DNA from: Oscillospiraceae bacterium
GTDB taxonomy: Bacteria > Bacillota > Clostridia > Oscillospirales > Ruminococcaceae
DNA length: 48,537 nucleotides
Direction: 5' to 3'
Assembly (NCBI GenBank): GCA_021769725.1
Contig: JAETSI010000029.1
Span: forward strand, 1-48,537
This document shows, one piece after another, positions 48,257-48,537 of the stretch; position 1 is the stretch's first letter, and each line of letters begins with the position of its first letter. Made by a program: the position numbers and the translations under genes. Under the pieces are notes generated by a model. It was not told the DNA's origin, made no database searches, and saw only the letters and a list, made by a program, of their open reading frames with translations.

Positions 48257-48537
48257 ATGAAAAATAAACAATTATACATTGCCTATGGCAGCAATATTAA
48301 TTTGGAACAGATGGCGTATCGGTGTCCGCATTCAAAGGTTGTGGGAACGTCTGAAATAAAGGACTTTGAGTTGGAATTCAGAGGCGTTGCAACGATAGTA
48401 CCGAAAGAAAATGCAAGCGTTCCGGTTCTGATATGGGAGCTTGACGAAAAGGATTTGCCAACTTTGAATCGTTATGAGGGCTGGCCTCGACTTTACAGGC
48501 AGGAAAAAATGCCTTTTGAACTGGATGGGAAATCTTA
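48257..48537 (+). CDS. Gamma-glutamylcyclotransferase (AIG2-like), 3'-truncated by window edge
   Basis: First 93 residues of an AIG2/GGCT-fold enzyme, which cleaves gamma-glutamyl-amines with release of pyroglutamate-like products. ATG 48257 follows GGAGG. The fold's YIAYGSNINLEQM motif and the YEGWP segment are visible; FRGVATIVPKENASVPVLIWELDEKDLPTLNRYEG matches the family core. The stop lies outside the window. Paired with the amidoligase just upstream. Confidence 0.9.
   Translation, partial: MKNKQLYIAYGSNINLEQMAYRCPHSKVVGTSEIKDFELEFRGVATIVPKENASVPVLIWELDEKDLPTLNRYEGWPRLYRQEKMPFELDGKS

Overview
The window is a low-to-moderate-GC Clostridia (Bacillota) segment. Gene families and style (SpaA/Cna-B surface protein with sortase, MobP-type relaxase, PrgI/VirB4 transfer genes, DUF3991-toprim, DUF6103, DUF3789 and tandem serine recombinases) suggest an Oscillospiraceae/Ruminococcus-like gut bacterium. 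Almost all of it reads as one large integrative and conjugative element (ICE) carrying nested insertions. Both ends are cut: a cytosine methyltransferase has lost its start at the left edge, and a gamma-glutamylcyclotransferase-like gene runs off the right edge. No rRNA, tRNA or CRISPR array was seen.

Layout. 1-3.0 kb: 5-methylcytosine methyltransferase, phage-type antirepressor, conserved hypothetical, a deleted Dam-type adenine methylase and a small ORF. 3.2-9.1 kb: lipoprotein with a transglutaminase-like domain, a 1436-residue NlpC/P60 plus Cna-B surface protein, and a class B-like sortase. 9.2-29.3 kb: transfer region (pilin-like protein, lipoprotein, regulator/SLOG pair, DUF3991-toprim, broken VirD4 coupling protein, TrbL-like membrane protein split by a 2.7-kb group II intron, PrgI, VirB4, NlpC/P60 hydrolase, ArdA-like protein, DUF6103, MobC-like protein, relaxase fused to Sel1 repeats). 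AraC/GyrI and TspO genes sit inside this region as passengers. 29.3-32.4 kb: Ku, LigD-type ligase, small proteins and Hsp20. 32.4-33.8 kb: tyrosine integrase between perfect 21-bp inverted repeats. 33.9-41.0 kb: an AT-rich quorum-sensing island (LytTR regulator, AgrC-like kinase, AgrB, AgrD, two related secreted proteins, two FtsX-like permeases and an ATPase). 41.1-47.1 kb: sigma-70-like factor, a probable structured RNA, small ORFs including a truncated MazF, and three large serine-recombinase-family genes, the middle one lacking the catalytic domain. 47.1 kb to end: amidoligase and gamma-glutamylcyclotransferase-like gene.

How it may work. Relaxase plus MobC-like protein would act at a hairpin-rich, 11-bp-iteron region (26.27-26.63 kb, candidate oriT). 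The VirB4/PrgI/TrbL-like/NlpC channel and sortase-anchored surface protein would build the mating apparatus, but the coupling protein as read here is deleted and frameshifted, so autonomous transfer is doubtful unless this is an assembly error or is complemented. Serine recombinases probably move the element. The Agr-like island looks like an autoinducing system: its AgrD has no cysteine, and alignment to known AgrDs places serine at the ring-forming position. A consensus promoter before agrB carries paired direct repeats, and the downstream genes encode secreted proteins and an ABC system resembling bacteriocin loci.

The most interesting signals are the serine AgrD and its promoter, the inverted repeats plus outward promoter around the integrase (possible invertible switch), the sigma-factor leader with iterons and a hairpin covering its ribosome binding site, the structured RNA after it, a bipartite promoter-like element repeated before several genes, and the recurring placement of terminators directly before ribosome binding sites.
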